DNA of 54,666 bases from positions 1 to 54,666 of the forward strand of contig CABUTS010000011.1 of the NCBI GenBank assembly GCA_902494515.1. The letters are read 5' to 3'. Position 1 is the stretch's first letter. Each line of letters opens with the position of its first letter. Position numbers and translations under genes: made by a program. Source of the stretch: an uncultured Muribaculaceae bacterium (lineage in GTDB: Bacteria; Bacteroidota; Bacteroidia; Bacteroidales; Muribaculaceae). The notes under the pieces were generated by a model that saw only the letters and a list, made by a program, of their open reading frames with translations, had not been told where the DNA came from and made no database searches. Shown here piece by piece: positions 43,137 to 51,430 of this stretch.

Positions 43137-43138
43137 TA

Positions 43139-44041
43139 ATGGCAACTGAGGATTTACATAGCTCGCGCCGCTTTAATCTCGCCGACGGGTTTATTGTGGC
43201 AGTCGACAAGCCAAAGGGCTGGTCGTCGTTTCACGTGGTGAAAAAGCTGCGCGGAGCGCTCCTGGCCCGGGCCCGTCATGCCGGTATCCGCAAACTTAAG
43301 GTCGGCCACGCGGGGACTCTCGATCCTCTGGCCTCCGGTGTCATGATTATCTGCTCAGGCAAAGCCACCAAGATGATCGACCGGCTCCAGAGCGGCGTCA
43401 AGGAGTATGTAGCCGAAATCCAGCTCGGCGCCACGACCCCGTCGTTCGACCTTGAGACCCCGGTCGACGCCACCTTCCCAACCGGGCATATCACCCGGGA
43501 GCTGATCGACGAGGTACTTCCCCGCTTCATCGGCACCATCCAGCAGGTCCCTCCGGTTTACTCCGCAGTCAAGGTCGACGGCCTCCGCGCCTATATGGCG
43601 GTGCGCCTCGGTCAGGAGGTGGAGCTCAAACCGAAAACCCTTGTCATCGACGAAATCGAGCTGCTCGGCTTCGACCCTGAATCAATGAAGCTGACTGCAA
43701 GAATCGTCTGTTCCAAAGGCACTTACATCCGCGCCCTGGCACGCGACATCGGCGAAGCCCTCGGTTCGGGAGCACACCTGACGGAGCTGCGGCGCACCCG
43801 TGTCGGCGACTTCAATCTCGCCAACACCCTGGCCATTGACGACGCCGTCGACGACATCTACCTGTCGGAAATAACGGTTCCCAAGGGGGACGGCGAACCT
43901 CCACAGATTATACCTCCGGCGCCCCACGGCCCCGACCGAGCCAAGCCAGACCCCGACCGCCACGACATCATGACCTATGCGGAGCGCGCGGCCGCCGGAC
44001 TTGCCACTCCCCCGCCGGCCACCACCTCCTCCCCGGAATAA
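43139..44041 (+). CDS. truB: tRNA pseudouridine(55) synthase
   Basis: This 300-residue enzyme makes pseudouridine 55 in the tRNA T-loop. The start is ATG 43139 (MATEDLHSSRRFNLADG); a TTG eight codons earlier lies inside the repeat. The catalytic Asp is in GHAGTLDPLASGVM. VDKPKGWSSFHVV, VPPVYSAVKVDGLRAY and CSKGTYIRALARDIG are further family motifs. The C-terminus is extended by about 50 mostly Pro/Asp/Ala residues compared with short bacterial TruB proteins. Confidence 0.95.
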   Translation: MATEDLHSSRRFNLADGFIVAVDKPKGWSSFHVVKKLRGALLARARHAGIRKLKVGHAGTLDPLASGVMIICSGKATKMIDRLQSGVKEYVAEIQLGATTPSFDLETPVDATFPTGHITRELIDEVLPRFIGTIQQVPPVYSAVKVDGLRAYMAVRLGQEVELKPKTLVIDEIELLGFDPESMKLTARIVCSKGTYIRALARDIGEALGSGAHLTELRRTRVGDFNLANTLAIDDAVDDIYLSEITVPKGDGEPPQIIPPAPHGPDRAKPDPDRHDIMTYAERAAAGLATPPPATTSSPE

Positions 44042-44089
44042 CCCCGATTAATCGAATACAAACACCCCTACATATCTCTCTGAAGCCCC

Positions 44090-45142
44090 ATGAAACTTTC
44101 ACAGTTTAAATTCAGACTTCCCGAAGAGCTCATCGCTCAGACCCCCAATCTCCACCGCGACGAATGTCGCCTGATGATTGTTCACCGCAAAACCGGCGAA
44201 ATCGAACACAAGGAGTTCAAGAACATCCTCGAATACTTCGGCGACGGCGACGTAATGGTGTTCAACGACACCAAGGTGTTCCCCGCCCGCCTTTACGGCA
44301 ACAAGGAGAAGACCGGTGCAAAAATCGAGGTATTCCTCCTGCGCGAACTCAACCCCGAGAACAAGCTCTGGGACGTGCTCGTGGAGCCCGCCCGCAAAAT
44401 CCGTATCGGCAACAAGCTCTACTTCGGCGAGGATGAATCGATGGTGGCCGAAGTCATCGACAACACCACCTCGCGCGGCCGCACCCTCCGGTTCCTTTAC
44501 GACGGTCCGCACGACGAATTCAAAGAGGCTCTATACGCTCTGGGCGAGACACCGCTGCCCGAATACATCAAGCGCGAGCCCGACGAGGAGGACGCCGAGG
44601 CTTATCAGACAATCTATGCCGCCAACGAGGGGGCTGTCGTAGCTCCGTCGGCCGGCATACACTTCAGCCGCGAACTGATGAAACGTCTTGAAATCAAGGG
44701 TGTTATCCAGGGCTTCCTGACCGTTCACTGCGGTCTGGGCGCCTTCCGCGAAATCGACGTCGAAGACCTCACCAAGCACCGCATGGACTCCGAGGATATG
44801 TCGGTGACCGAAGATCTCGTTGAGATTGTCAACAACGCCAAGGACAACGGCAAGCAGGTATGCGCCGTCGGCACCTCCACCCTGCGCGGCATCGCCAGCG
44901 CCGACAGCATGGGTGGCCACATGAAAACCTACACCGGCTGGACCAACAAGTTCATCTTCCCCCCCTACGACTTCGAAGTCACCACAGCGCTTGTCACCGG
45001 TTTCCACATGCCCTACTCCACCATGCTGATGATGGTCTGCGCCTTCGGCGGCTACGAACTCGTGATGAAAGCCTACGACGAAGCCGTAAAACAGAAATAC
45101 AAATTCGGCGCCTACGGCGACGCCATGCTAATTCTGGACTGA
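44090..45142 (+). CDS. queA: S-adenosylmethionine:tRNA ribosyltransferase-isomerase
   Basis: This 350-residue enzyme makes epoxyqueuosine in tRNA. Family motifs are LPEELIAQTP, VMVFNDTKVFPARLYG, EGAVVAPSAGIHFSRELM and TVHCGLGAFREI. The FIFPPYDFEVTTALVTGFHM region near the C-terminus is also typical. It lies 48 bp after truB, so two tRNA modification genes sit together. Only one base separates it from the DUF2148 gene. Confidence 0.96.
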   Translation: MKLSQFKFRLPEELIAQTPNLHRDECRLMIVHRKTGEIEHKEFKNILEYFGDGDVMVFNDTKVFPARLYGNKEKTGAKIEVFLLRELNPENKLWDVLVEPARKIRIGNKLYFGEDESMVAEVIDNTTSRGRTLRFLYDGPHDEFKEALYALGETPLPEYIKREPDEEDAEAYQTIYAANEGAVVAPSAGIHFSRELMKRLEIKGVIQGFLTVHCGLGAFREIDVEDLTKHRMDSEDMSVTEDLVEIVNNAKDNGKQVCAVGTSTLRGIASADSMGGHMKTYTGWTNKFIFPPYDFEVTTALVTGFHMPYSTMLMMVCAFGGYELVMKAYDEAVKQKYKFGAYGDAMLILD

Positions 45143-45143
45143 T

Positions 45144-45662
45144 ATGATTATCGAAGAACGCGATTCCCGCGCCGAGAGAGTGATTCTCGCCGGGAAGATG
45201 ATGATGACCGCCGCCCGCACTGCGCCCAAAGCCAAAGGTCTCGACCTGCTGGAGTGCTGTCTGCTGACCGGCGATGATATCCAAAGGCTGTCAGCCGTAA
45301 TGATGGAACTTTTCGAGCAGACAGGCCGCCCGGTGTTCCAGCGCGACGGTCAGAATATCCTCAAGGCCGACGCCATACTGATTATCGCCTCGAAAAACCG
45401 CCCGCTCGGACTCAACTGCGGCCATTGCGGTTACCCCACATGCGCCGATAAACCAGCCCAGGCCCCCTGCGTCTACGGCCCGACCGACGTCGGCATCGCC
45501 ATCGGCTCAGCCGTAGCCACCGCCGCCGACCTGCGCGTCGACACCCGTGTGATGTACTCCGCCGGCATGGCAGCCGAACGTCTGCAGCTGCTCCCCGGCT
45601 GCACCCAATACTTCGCCATCCCCATCTCCGCCTCCTCCAAATCCCCCTTCTTCGACCGCTAA
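45144..45662 (+). CDS. DUF2148 ferredoxin-like protein
   Basis: This 172-residue protein has a cluster-binding segment with four Cys (NCGHCGYPTCADKPAQAPC), like DUF2148 ferredoxin-domain proteins. Another conserved part is AGKMMMTAARTAPKAKGLD at the N-terminus. Role unknown; probably binds an iron-sulfur cluster and takes part in redox chemistry. It starts 1 bp after the queA stop. Confidence 0.88.
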   Translation: MIIEERDSRAERVILAGKMMMTAARTAPKAKGLDLLECCLLTGDDIQRLSAVMMELFEQTGRPVFQRDGQNILKADAILIIASKNRPLGLNCGHCGYPTCADKPAQAPCVYGPTDVGIAIGSAVATAADLRVDTRVMYSAGMAAERLQLLPGCTQYFAIPISASSKSPFFDR

Positions 45663-45683
45663 GTAGCTCAACCACTGAATAAT

Positions 45684-45751
45684 AACATACGGATGTGCCT
45701 TCGGCACGTGGAATCTGCTCAGTCCACGTATCGAAGGCACGTCCGTATGTT
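45684..45751. terminator. Large imperfect inverted repeat between convergent genes
   Basis: Two 29-bp arms (45684-45712 and 45723-45751) match at about 26 positions and enclose a 10-base loop. The left arm also holds GTGCCTTCGGCAC, which could fold separately with a UUCG tetraloop. It separates the DUF2148 gene (plus) from the CpsB-type gene (minus), so it probably terminates both. Confidence 0.75.
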
Positions 45752-45799
45752 GCTACTCGGAATAGGCCACCCCCTCGCGGGAGGGCGAGTTCCAGCGGG

Positions 45800-46540
45800 T
45801 TAAAATGCAGTGTCGTTGAAAATGCGGCCGGCAAGCTTCTCGGCGTCGCGGCGGTAGTCCTTCGAGGTGAGGTATCGCTCGATAGATTCGCAATGAGCAT
45901 GGTGGTGCATGTCGCTCCCGAGGAAGTCAACCATATCATTTTCAACGAGATACTCGGCTATCTTACGCACTTCCTTACCGTAATGGCCGGCGAGGCTCAG
46001 GAGATTCACCTGAAACAGGGTGCCGGTGTCATGGAGCTGACGGTAGCGTTCCTTTTTGAGGAAGTAATACACATAGCGCTCGGGGTGCGCCAAGATGGGC
46101 TTGAACCCCTTCATTTTCAGGTCAAACAGCACATTGTCGATACCCCAGGCCTCCTGGACAAAGGAATTCTCGACCAGCAGATAGTTGTTGGGCATCGGAG
46201 TTACGTTCCCCTTGGCGAGCTGGTCCTGAAAGAAAGCATCCATGCGGTACTCAGCCGAATGGAGCAGCTCTATGTCCACTCCGCGCTCGCTGACAGCCTG
46301 CTGCAGCTTCGCGAAAGCGGCGTTGATGATCTCGGGGGTATTCTCGAAAGTGTCCTGAGTGACATGCGGGGTGGTGATGATGCGCTTTATGCCCCACGAA
46401 CTTTCGTGGGCTACCAGGTCAGCGCCCCCCTGAGCCTCCTTCTGCCCGTCGTCGATGCCCGGGACAAGGTGGCAGTGAATATCTGTATGGAAAAACAACT
46501 GCGGCTTTTCCGTTGTCTTTTTGCGAAAAAAATCAAACAT
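45800..46540 (-). CDS. CpsB/CapC-type PHP tyrosine phosphatase
   Basis: This is a 246-residue metal-dependent phosphatase of the polymerase and histidinol phosphatase (PHP) fold. Metal ligands are seen in FHTDIHCHLVPGIDDG, ITTPHVT, ILAHPERY and FLGSDMHHHAH. CpsB-type enzymes dephosphorylate bacterial tyrosine kinases that control capsule and exopolysaccharide export. No tyrosine kinase or capsule locus is beside it here. The promoter sits so close that the mRNA may be leaderless. Confidence 0.9.
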   Translation of the reverse strand: MFDFFRKKTTEKPQLFFHTDIHCHLVPGIDDGQKEAQGGADLVAHESSWGIKRIITTPHVTQDTFENTPEIINAAFAKLQQAVSERGVDIELLHSAEYRMDAFFQDQLAKGNVTPMPNNYLLVENSFVQEAWGIDNVLFDLKMKGFKPILAHPERYVYYFLKKERYRQLHDTGTLFQVNLLSLAGHYGKEVRKIAEYLVENDMVDFLGSDMHHHAHCESIERYLTSKDYRRDAEKLAGRIFNDTAF

Positions 46541-46545
46541 GGTTG

Positions 46546-46580
46546 CAAAGTTACGAAAGTTTTTTCACATAGCTGCAATC
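46546..46580 (-). promoter_or_regulatory. Promoter of the CpsB-type gene, predicted leaderless
   Basis: On the minus strand TAACTTTG (46546-46553) is followed by only five bases before the ATG at 46540. ATTG (46577-46580) lies 23 bp upstream. If the usual 5-7-base spacing to the transcript start applies, transcription begins at or near the A of ATG. Confidence 0.6.
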
Positions 46581-46606
46581 AGCCTCCCGATTTTAACACC
46601 CGGGGC

Positions 46607-46672
46607 TTCCGGAAGAATTCGATTTAAACTTCATGGAGAATTCGATTTTAACTTCCGGGAGAATTCATTTAC
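46607..46672. repeat. 23-bp tandem repeat, three copies
   Basis: Units begin at 46607, 46630 and 46653, with the common core GAATTC and GATTT. A further diverged unit may precede it (CCCGATTTTAACACCCGGGG near 46588). It lies between the divergent CpsB-type gene and the carboxyltransferase gene. Confidence 0.88.
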
Positions 46673-46725
46673 TATTTTACAACGCTATTTTTTTAGGAAA
46701 ACGCAACCTTTTTTCTAAAAAATGC

Positions 46726-46755
46726 TTGTAGTTCCAAAAAAAATCATTAATTTCG
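46726..46755 (+). promoter_or_regulatory. Promoter of the biotin carboxyltransferase gene
   Basis: TTG (46726-46728) and TAATTTCG (46748-46755, one mismatch to TAnnTTTG) are 19 bp apart. The leader before the ATG at 46866 would be about 105 bases. Confidence 0.55.
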
Positions 46756-46865
46756 CATAGTAATTCAGCAATAAAGAATCGAAAAATCGTGAATGTGGGT
46801 TTGCGTTGGTTCCCAACCACACATCTCCCGACAACAATCACATACTTAACTAATTGCCCTCTACT

Positions 46866-48755
46866 ATGGAGAAGAAGTTAAAAATCAGAGACTTAACCCT
46901 GCGCGATGGTCAGCAGTCGCTGTTCGCCACCCGTCTCAAGATGCAAGACATCGAACCCCTTCTGCCCCTTTACAAGGACGCCGGGTTCTACATTATGGAA
47001 GTGTGGGGCGGAGCCGTGCCTGACTCCGTGATGCGCTACCTCGACGAATCCCCCTGGGACCGCCTGCGCACCATCTCGAAAGCCATCGGCGGCAAATCAC
47101 TTCTGTCCGCGCTCTCCCGCGGTCGAAACCTCTTCGGCTACGTGCCCTACCCCGACTCTGTCCTCGAGGGCTTCTATAAAGAGGCCATTAAGAACGGCCT
47201 CAACGTGATGCGTATCTTCGACGCCCTCAACGACATCGACAACGTCAAGGAATCCATCCGCCTCATCAACGAACTCGGCGGCATCGCCGACGCCGCTGTC
47301 TGCTACACCGTAGACCCCAAGGATGCTGTCGACGAAGCTCCCGCTCCCAAGAAGGGCTTTTTCAGCTCGCTCTTCGGCAAGAAAAATGCCGCTCCCGAAG
47401 CTCCCAAGAAAATCTTCACCGACGACTACTTCGTGAACCTCGCCATGAAGATGGAGTCCCTCGGCGCCAAAATCATCACCCTCAAGGATATGGCCGGTCT
47501 GGTTAACCCCTCGCGCGCCGCATCCGTCATCGGCAAGCTCAAACAGGCCGTCAAGGTGCCCGTAGACTTCCACACCCACTGCACCCCCGGCTACGGTCTG
47601 GCTTCCTCGCTGATGGCCATCCTCAACGGCGTCGACATCCTCGACACCAACATCTGGTGGTTCGGCGAAGGCTCCGCAGCCCCCGCAATCGAACTCGTAT
47701 ACATCTTCTGTAAGAAACTCGGCATCGAAGTCGAGGTGAACATGGAGAAGGTCGGCGAAATCCGCGAACGTCTCGAAGGCGTACGCCGCAATCTGGCCGA
47801 CTTCGACCTCAACAAGGACCACTTCCCCAAGAAGTTCGATCCTCTCAAGCCGCTGGATCCAGCTCTCGACGCCCTCTTCGACAAAGCTATCGAAGCTGCC
47901 AAGGCCAACAACGAGGCTGAACTCCTCAACTACTGCCACGCCATCGAAGACTACTTCGGTTTCCCCAAACCCAACGAAACGGTCAAGAACGCCGAGGTTC
48001 CCGGCGGTATGTACTCCAACATGGTAGCCCAGCTAAAGGCTCTTCAAGCCAGCGACCTGCTCGACGACGCAATGAAACTCATCCCGAAGGTACGCCGCGA
48101 CGCCGGTTTGGTGCCCCTGGTAACCCCGACCTCGCAGATTGTAGGTTCGCAGGCCGTGCTTCTGGCTATGGACCGCCGCAAAGGCAACCCCGACTACACC
48201 CAGACCAACAATCAGTTCATCGCTCTGGTCAAGGGTGAGTATGGCCACACTCCCGTAGCCGTCGACCCCGCTTTCCGCGAGAAAATCACCGGCGACGCCA
48301 CCGAGAAGCCCTACGATGTATCCTCCTACAAGAAGCCCGAGAACCCCAAAGTTGCCGACCTCGGCGATGTACCTCTGGCTTCCAACAACGAGGAATACCT
48401 GCTTCTGGAGCTCCTCCCCAACGTTGCCAACAAATTCCTCCGCAACCGCCGCGAAGAGGAATTCAAGGCCAAGCAGCCCGCCGAAGCTCCCAAGACTGAA
48501 GCAAAGGAAGCCAAGGCTGAAGTCAGCGACGAGCCCATCACCGGCGAAGTCTTCCGCGCTCCCATGGGCGGTCGCATCGTCGAAATCAAAGTCAAGGCCG
48601 GCGACAAGGTGAAGAAAGGTCAGGTCATGATGGTCTATGAGGCCATGAAGATGGAGAACGACCTCGAAGCCGCACGCGACCTCACCGTAAAGCGCATCTT
48701 CGTAGCCCCCGACGAAGTCGTGGGAACCGACGCTGCTCTCCTCGAGTTTGAATAA
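46866..48755 (+). CDS. Biotin-dependent carboxyltransferase (pyruvate carboxylase subunit B / OadA type)
   Basis: This 629-residue protein starts at ATG 46866 (MEKKLKIRDLTLRDGQQSLF). The carboxyltransferase domain has TLRDGQQSLFATR, the catalytic LKDMAGLVNP, and metal ligands in VDFHTHCTPG. A conserved PYC_OADA domain follows (about 300-470). The C-terminal biotinyl domain ends with VYEAMKMENDLEA, with Lys as biotin site. It transfers a carboxyl between biotin and pyruvate/oxaloacetate. A low-complexity insert of about 25 residues (APAPKKGFFSSLFGKKNAAP) lies at about 158-183. The biotin carboxylase subunit is elsewhere. Confidence 0.9.
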   Translation: MEKKLKIRDLTLRDGQQSLFATRLKMQDIEPLLPLYKDAGFYIMEVWGGAVPDSVMRYLDESPWDRLRTISKAIGGKSLLSALSRGRNLFGYVPYPDSVLEGFYKEAIKNGLNVMRIFDALNDIDNVKESIRLINELGGIADAAVCYTVDPKDAVDEAPAPKKGFFSSLFGKKNAAPEAPKKIFTDDYFVNLAMKMESLGAKIITLKDMAGLVNPSRAASVIGKLKQAVKVPVDFHTHCTPGYGLASSLMAILNGVDILDTNIWWFGEGSAAPAIELVYIFCKKLGIEVEVNMEKVGEIRERLEGVRRNLADFDLNKDHFPKKFDPLKPLDPALDALFDKAIEAAKANNEAELLNYCHAIEDYFGFPKPNETVKNAEVPGGMYSNMVAQLKALQASDLLDDAMKLIPKVRRDAGLVPLVTPTSQIVGSQAVLLAMDRRKGNPDYTQTNNQFIALVKGEYGHTPVAVDPAFREKITGDATEKPYDVSSYKKPENPKVADLGDVPLASNNEEYLLLELLPNVANKFLRNRREEEFKAKQPAEAPKTEAKEAKAEVSDEPITGEVFRAPMGGRIVEIKVKAGDKVKKGQVMMVYEAMKMENDLEAARDLTVKRIFVAPDEVVGTDAALLEFE

Positions 48756-48775
48756 TCCCTCAGATACCCCAAACG

Positions 48776-48809
48776 CAAGCCCTGCCCTCCACGGCGGGGC
48801 TTGTTTTTT
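48776..48809 (+). terminator. Intrinsic terminator of the carboxyltransferase gene
   Basis: CAAGCCC (48776-48782) pairs with GGGCTTG (48797-48803), with TGCC/GGCG extending the stem, followed by TTTTTTA. It lies 20 bp after the stop codon. Confidence 0.9.
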
Positions 48810-48814
48810 ATATC

Positions 48815-48870
48815 ATGCTCGTTTCAGCACGCCTGCTTTAGTATGTTTGTTTTAGCATGCCTGTTTCAGG
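48815..48870. repeat. 14-bp tandem repeat covering the glycosyltransferase stop, four copies
   Basis: Units start at 48815, 48829, 48843 and 48857. On the minus strand each unit contains TGAAAC, TAAAAC or TAAAGC at the same place. The genuine TGA stop (48866-48868) is in the last unit, so stop codons recur every 14 bp in changing frames. Confidence 0.85.
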
Positions 48871-49870
48871 GGAAACAGTCGGAGGCGTGGGGGATGGAGG
48901 AGCGGGTAAGAAGTGAGGTCAGGAGGGTGTGTCGGCGGAAGACATCCGTCGATTTGCACAGGCGCAGGAAACTGCGGCGAAGCCCGGCGGGAAGTTCCGG
49001 GAGGGCTTCTTCAAGAAACGGGCGCGCGGTTTCGCGGATTTTGGTGAGATAGTCGATAAGTTCGGGATCGCGGCGACAGCGGCGCACGATGTCTGTGGCG
49101 GTCTGCACCGCCTGTTTTATCACAAAAGAGTATAGCGTATAACGCGAATAGAGGTGCGGCTGCTTTTCTTCAAGAAACCTCACCTGGTCGATGACCGAAA
49201 GGAGCTTGTCGAAGTACGCTGCGGGGCTGTTTGTGGTCAGGATACAGTTGCGGCGCATGCGGTAATGATAGAACGGCACGCAGTCGATTGCGAAGCGGTC
49301 GGCGTTGGCAAACCAGCGCATCAGGGCGATTCCGGACTCGTAATTGCGCCGGTCCTCGGCAAACATTGTCCCGGCAAGGACCTCCCGGCGAAAAAGTTTG
49401 TTGCAAGGGAGCGAGTGGATATACCGCTGCTCCATCAGCATCTTCATCACATCCTGCGCGTCGTAGACCGCCGGAGAGGGCATCGGCCCCTTCACCTCCG
49501 TATGATGCTGATAATCATAGCTGAAGCCGCAGATCGCCACATCGCTGCCGGTGCGGACAAGTTTCTCCAGCATATATTCCAACATTCCGGGGTCAATCCA
49601 GTCGTCGCTGTCGACGAAAGCCACATATTCCCCCGTTGCGGCTTTGATTCCGGCATTACGCGCAGCACCGGCACCGCCGTTCTGGCGGTGAAGCACCCTG
49701 ATGCGCTCGTCGCGCGCTGCCAACTGGTCGCAGATAGCGCCGGAGCCGTCGGTCGAGCCGTCGTCAACAAGGATTATTTCGAGGTCTGTGCAGGTCTGCG
49801 CAAGTACCGAATCGATGCACTGCCGCATGTAACCGGCTGTATTATAGACAGGTATTATTACTGAAATCAT
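48866..49870 (-). CDS. Family 2 glycosyltransferase
   Basis: This 334-residue enzyme has the GT-A fold of family GT2. ISVIIPVYNTAGYMRQCIDS starts the nucleotide-binding domain. EIILVDDGSTDGS and QNGGAGAARNAGIKAATGEY follow, and the metal-binding DxD is in VAFVDSDDWIDPGML. It probably adds a sugar to a surface polysaccharide or glycoprotein; the donor and acceptor are unknown. It lies 27 bp downstream of the stress-protein gene, on the same strand. The stop codon lies in a 14-bp repeat. Confidence 0.92.
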   Translation of the reverse strand: MISVIIPVYNTAGYMRQCIDSVLAQTCTDLEIILVDDGSTDGSGAICDQLAARDERIRVLHRQNGGAGAARNAGIKAATGEYVAFVDSDDWIDPGMLEYMLEKLVRTGSDVAICGFSYDYQHHTEVKGPMPSPAVYDAQDVMKMLMEQRYIHSLPCNKLFRREVLAGTMFAEDRRNYESGIALMRWFANADRFAIDCVPFYHYRMRRNCILTTNSPAAYFDKLLSVIDQVRFLEEKQPHLYSRYTLYSFVIKQAVQTATDIVRRCRRDPELIDYLTKIRETARPFLEEALPELPAGLRRSFLRLCKSTDVFRRHTLLTSLLTRSSIPHASDCFP

Positions 49871-49897
49871 CTCACGGGATATAAATCTGGTGGGAGA

Positions 49898-51040
49898 TCA
49901 AACCGGGATCACCATCATCGGCACATCGGCGCGGAACAGAATCTTATGGGCCAGCGACGGATTGAACAGTCGCGCGAAAACGGTCTTTTTCTTGTTCGGC
50001 AGGCAGATGAGCTGGAACTCGTTTTCACTCATGATCCGGGCGAAATCGTCGAGCAGATGGCTCAGCTCCACGGTGTGGGAATGGAAGGTGTAGCCGGGGA
50101 AATGCGCCTTGCAGTAAAGCTGCAGGTTGCGAACCGTCTTATCGGAATTCTTGCGGAACTGCATCGCGTCGGGACGCAGCCCCCACTCGCGCCGTCCGGG
50201 AACGTGGATGAGCATCACGTCGAGTTTCAGGTCGGGGAACAGGCGGTAGAACGAGTCGATGGCAATCAGGTCCTGCTGGTCGAGATTGCAGATAAACGCC
50301 ACTTTGCGGAGGTTCACAAGCTCCTTGACATCAGCGTTTTCCGGAACGGTAAAGGCCGGAGTGCGGCACCCGTCGAGCACCTCGGCAGTGACGCTGCCGA
50401 TCAGCTCGGTCTCCTTTTTGTGGGCGCCGCGGGTGCCCATGACAATGAGCTGCGGGGAGTGTTCGCGCGAATAGTTCAGAATCACCTCCTCCGGCAGCCC
50501 GGCTACGATTTCGGTGGAAAACTTCGCGGCCGGGAGCTCGCCGTCGCGGATACGGCGGCGCAGGTCGGCCTTGAAATCATCCATTCTCTGCTGAGTTTCT
50601 TTTTCAATGGTCTCAGCTTCGGCGATGTCGCCGAGCTGATAGTCGTAAGCGTCGGTGAGCTGCGGCGCGGGGTCGACGCCGGGGGTCATGAATGTGTGAA
50701 GAAGTGTCACACGGCATCCCAGCACCGAGGCCAGACGGAAAGCGAGCTCCACAGCCTTGCCGCTGTGAGGCGAGAAGTCGGTCGGGACGAGGATTTCACC
50801 CCCCTCCGCGCGCTTGTCTTCAGCCGGGATGTTGAAAATCTCGATATTCTCGACAATCCGGAGCGCCTTCGCAAGATCAGTTTCGCGGATGCGGATTCTG
50901 ACACCGGCCGCCACGGTTGGTTCGGCGAGGTTCACGTTGTTGAGTTCCACATAGATTCCCTCCCGTTCGAGCAGACTTTTGATCGAAAGGGCCAGGTCGT
51001 AGGTGTGGATTGCCAGAGTTATGAGTCGGTTAGGTGTCAC
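49898..51040 (-). CDS. Universal stress protein with two UspA domains
   Basis: This is a 380-residue protein beginning at GTG 51040; no better ATG is nearby. The first 75 residues (HTYDLALSIKSLLEREGIYV) resemble the small DUF2007 signal-transduction domain. Two UspA-like domains follow. The first (about 82-235) starts EILVPTDFSPHSGKAVELAF and contains IVMGTRGAHKKETELIGSVT, an ATP-binding G-x2-G-x9-G-type loop. The second (about 245-380) lacks this loop and ends SLAHKILFRADVPMMVIPV. Usp proteins act in stress survival. The GT2 gene is 27 bp downstream. Confidence 0.82.
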   Translation of the reverse strand: MTPNRLITLAIHTYDLALSIKSLLEREGIYVELNNVNLAEPTVAAGVRIRIRETDLAKALRIVENIEIFNIPAEDKRAEGGEILVPTDFSPHSGKAVELAFRLASVLGCRVTLLHTFMTPGVDPAPQLTDAYDYQLGDIAEAETIEKETQQRMDDFKADLRRRIRDGELPAAKFSTEIVAGLPEEVILNYSREHSPQLIVMGTRGAHKKETELIGSVTAEVLDGCRTPAFTVPENADVKELVNLRKVAFICNLDQQDLIAIDSFYRLFPDLKLDVMLIHVPGRREWGLRPDAMQFRKNSDKTVRNLQLYCKAHFPGYTFHSHTVELSHLLDDFARIMSENEFQLICLPNKKKTVFARLFNPSLAHKILFRADVPMMVIPV

Positions 51041-51061
51041 GTATGTTATTTTATTATATAG

Positions 51062-51099
51062 CTATGACGCGTAGGCTTCGGAAAGCTAACGCGCCATAG
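51062..51099. terminator. Inverted repeat between the stress-protein and small DNA-binding genes
   Basis: CTATGACGCGTAGGCTT (51062-51078) pairs with AAGCTAACGCGCCATAG (51083-51099) at 14 of 17 positions around a CGGA loop. It lies in the gap downstream of the minus-strand DNA-binding gene. No good T-run follows immediately, so it is a weak terminator or an RNA structure in the stress-gene leader. Confidence 0.5.
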
Positions 51100-51163
51100 C
51101 GAATACTTTTTTCAGCGTCAATGTCATGTTTCGTAGCGAAACGGTCGATTAAGCCGTAAGCTT

Positions 51164-51430
51164 TTAAGATTCCTTCTTCTTTTCCTCTTCCTGAAGGATT
51201 TCGATCGCCATGTCGTAGATGGTGGTGTCGTCGAGGACTACGATGCCTCCGTCGGGACCCGGTTCGATGTGTAACCCGCAGTTCTTGCCGAATTCGTAGT
51301 TTGTACCGCCGAAGTAGTTACGTACGGTCTGAGGCGTGGTATTGAGCTTGTCGGCAATGCGGGCGGTAGCGCCATCGGGGAGAGCGTCTTTGATACGACG
51401 GAGGTCGTTGAAGGTGATTGTCTTAGTCAT
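51164..51430 (-). CDS. Small helix-turn-helix DNA-binding protein
   Basis: This 88-residue protein has an N-terminal HTH (NDLRRIKDALPDGATARIAD, then NTTPQTVRNYFGGTNYE), followed by a short conserved segment (HIEPGPDGGIVVLDDTTIYD). It matches a small DNA-binding family widespread in Bacteroidales with no known target. It stands alone, with an inverted repeat downstream and a repeat-bearing gap upstream. Confidence 0.75.
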   Translation of the reverse strand: MTKTITFNDLRRIKDALPDGATARIADKLNTTPQTVRNYFGGTNYEFGKNCGLHIEPGPDGGIVVLDDTTIYDMAIEILQEEEKKKES

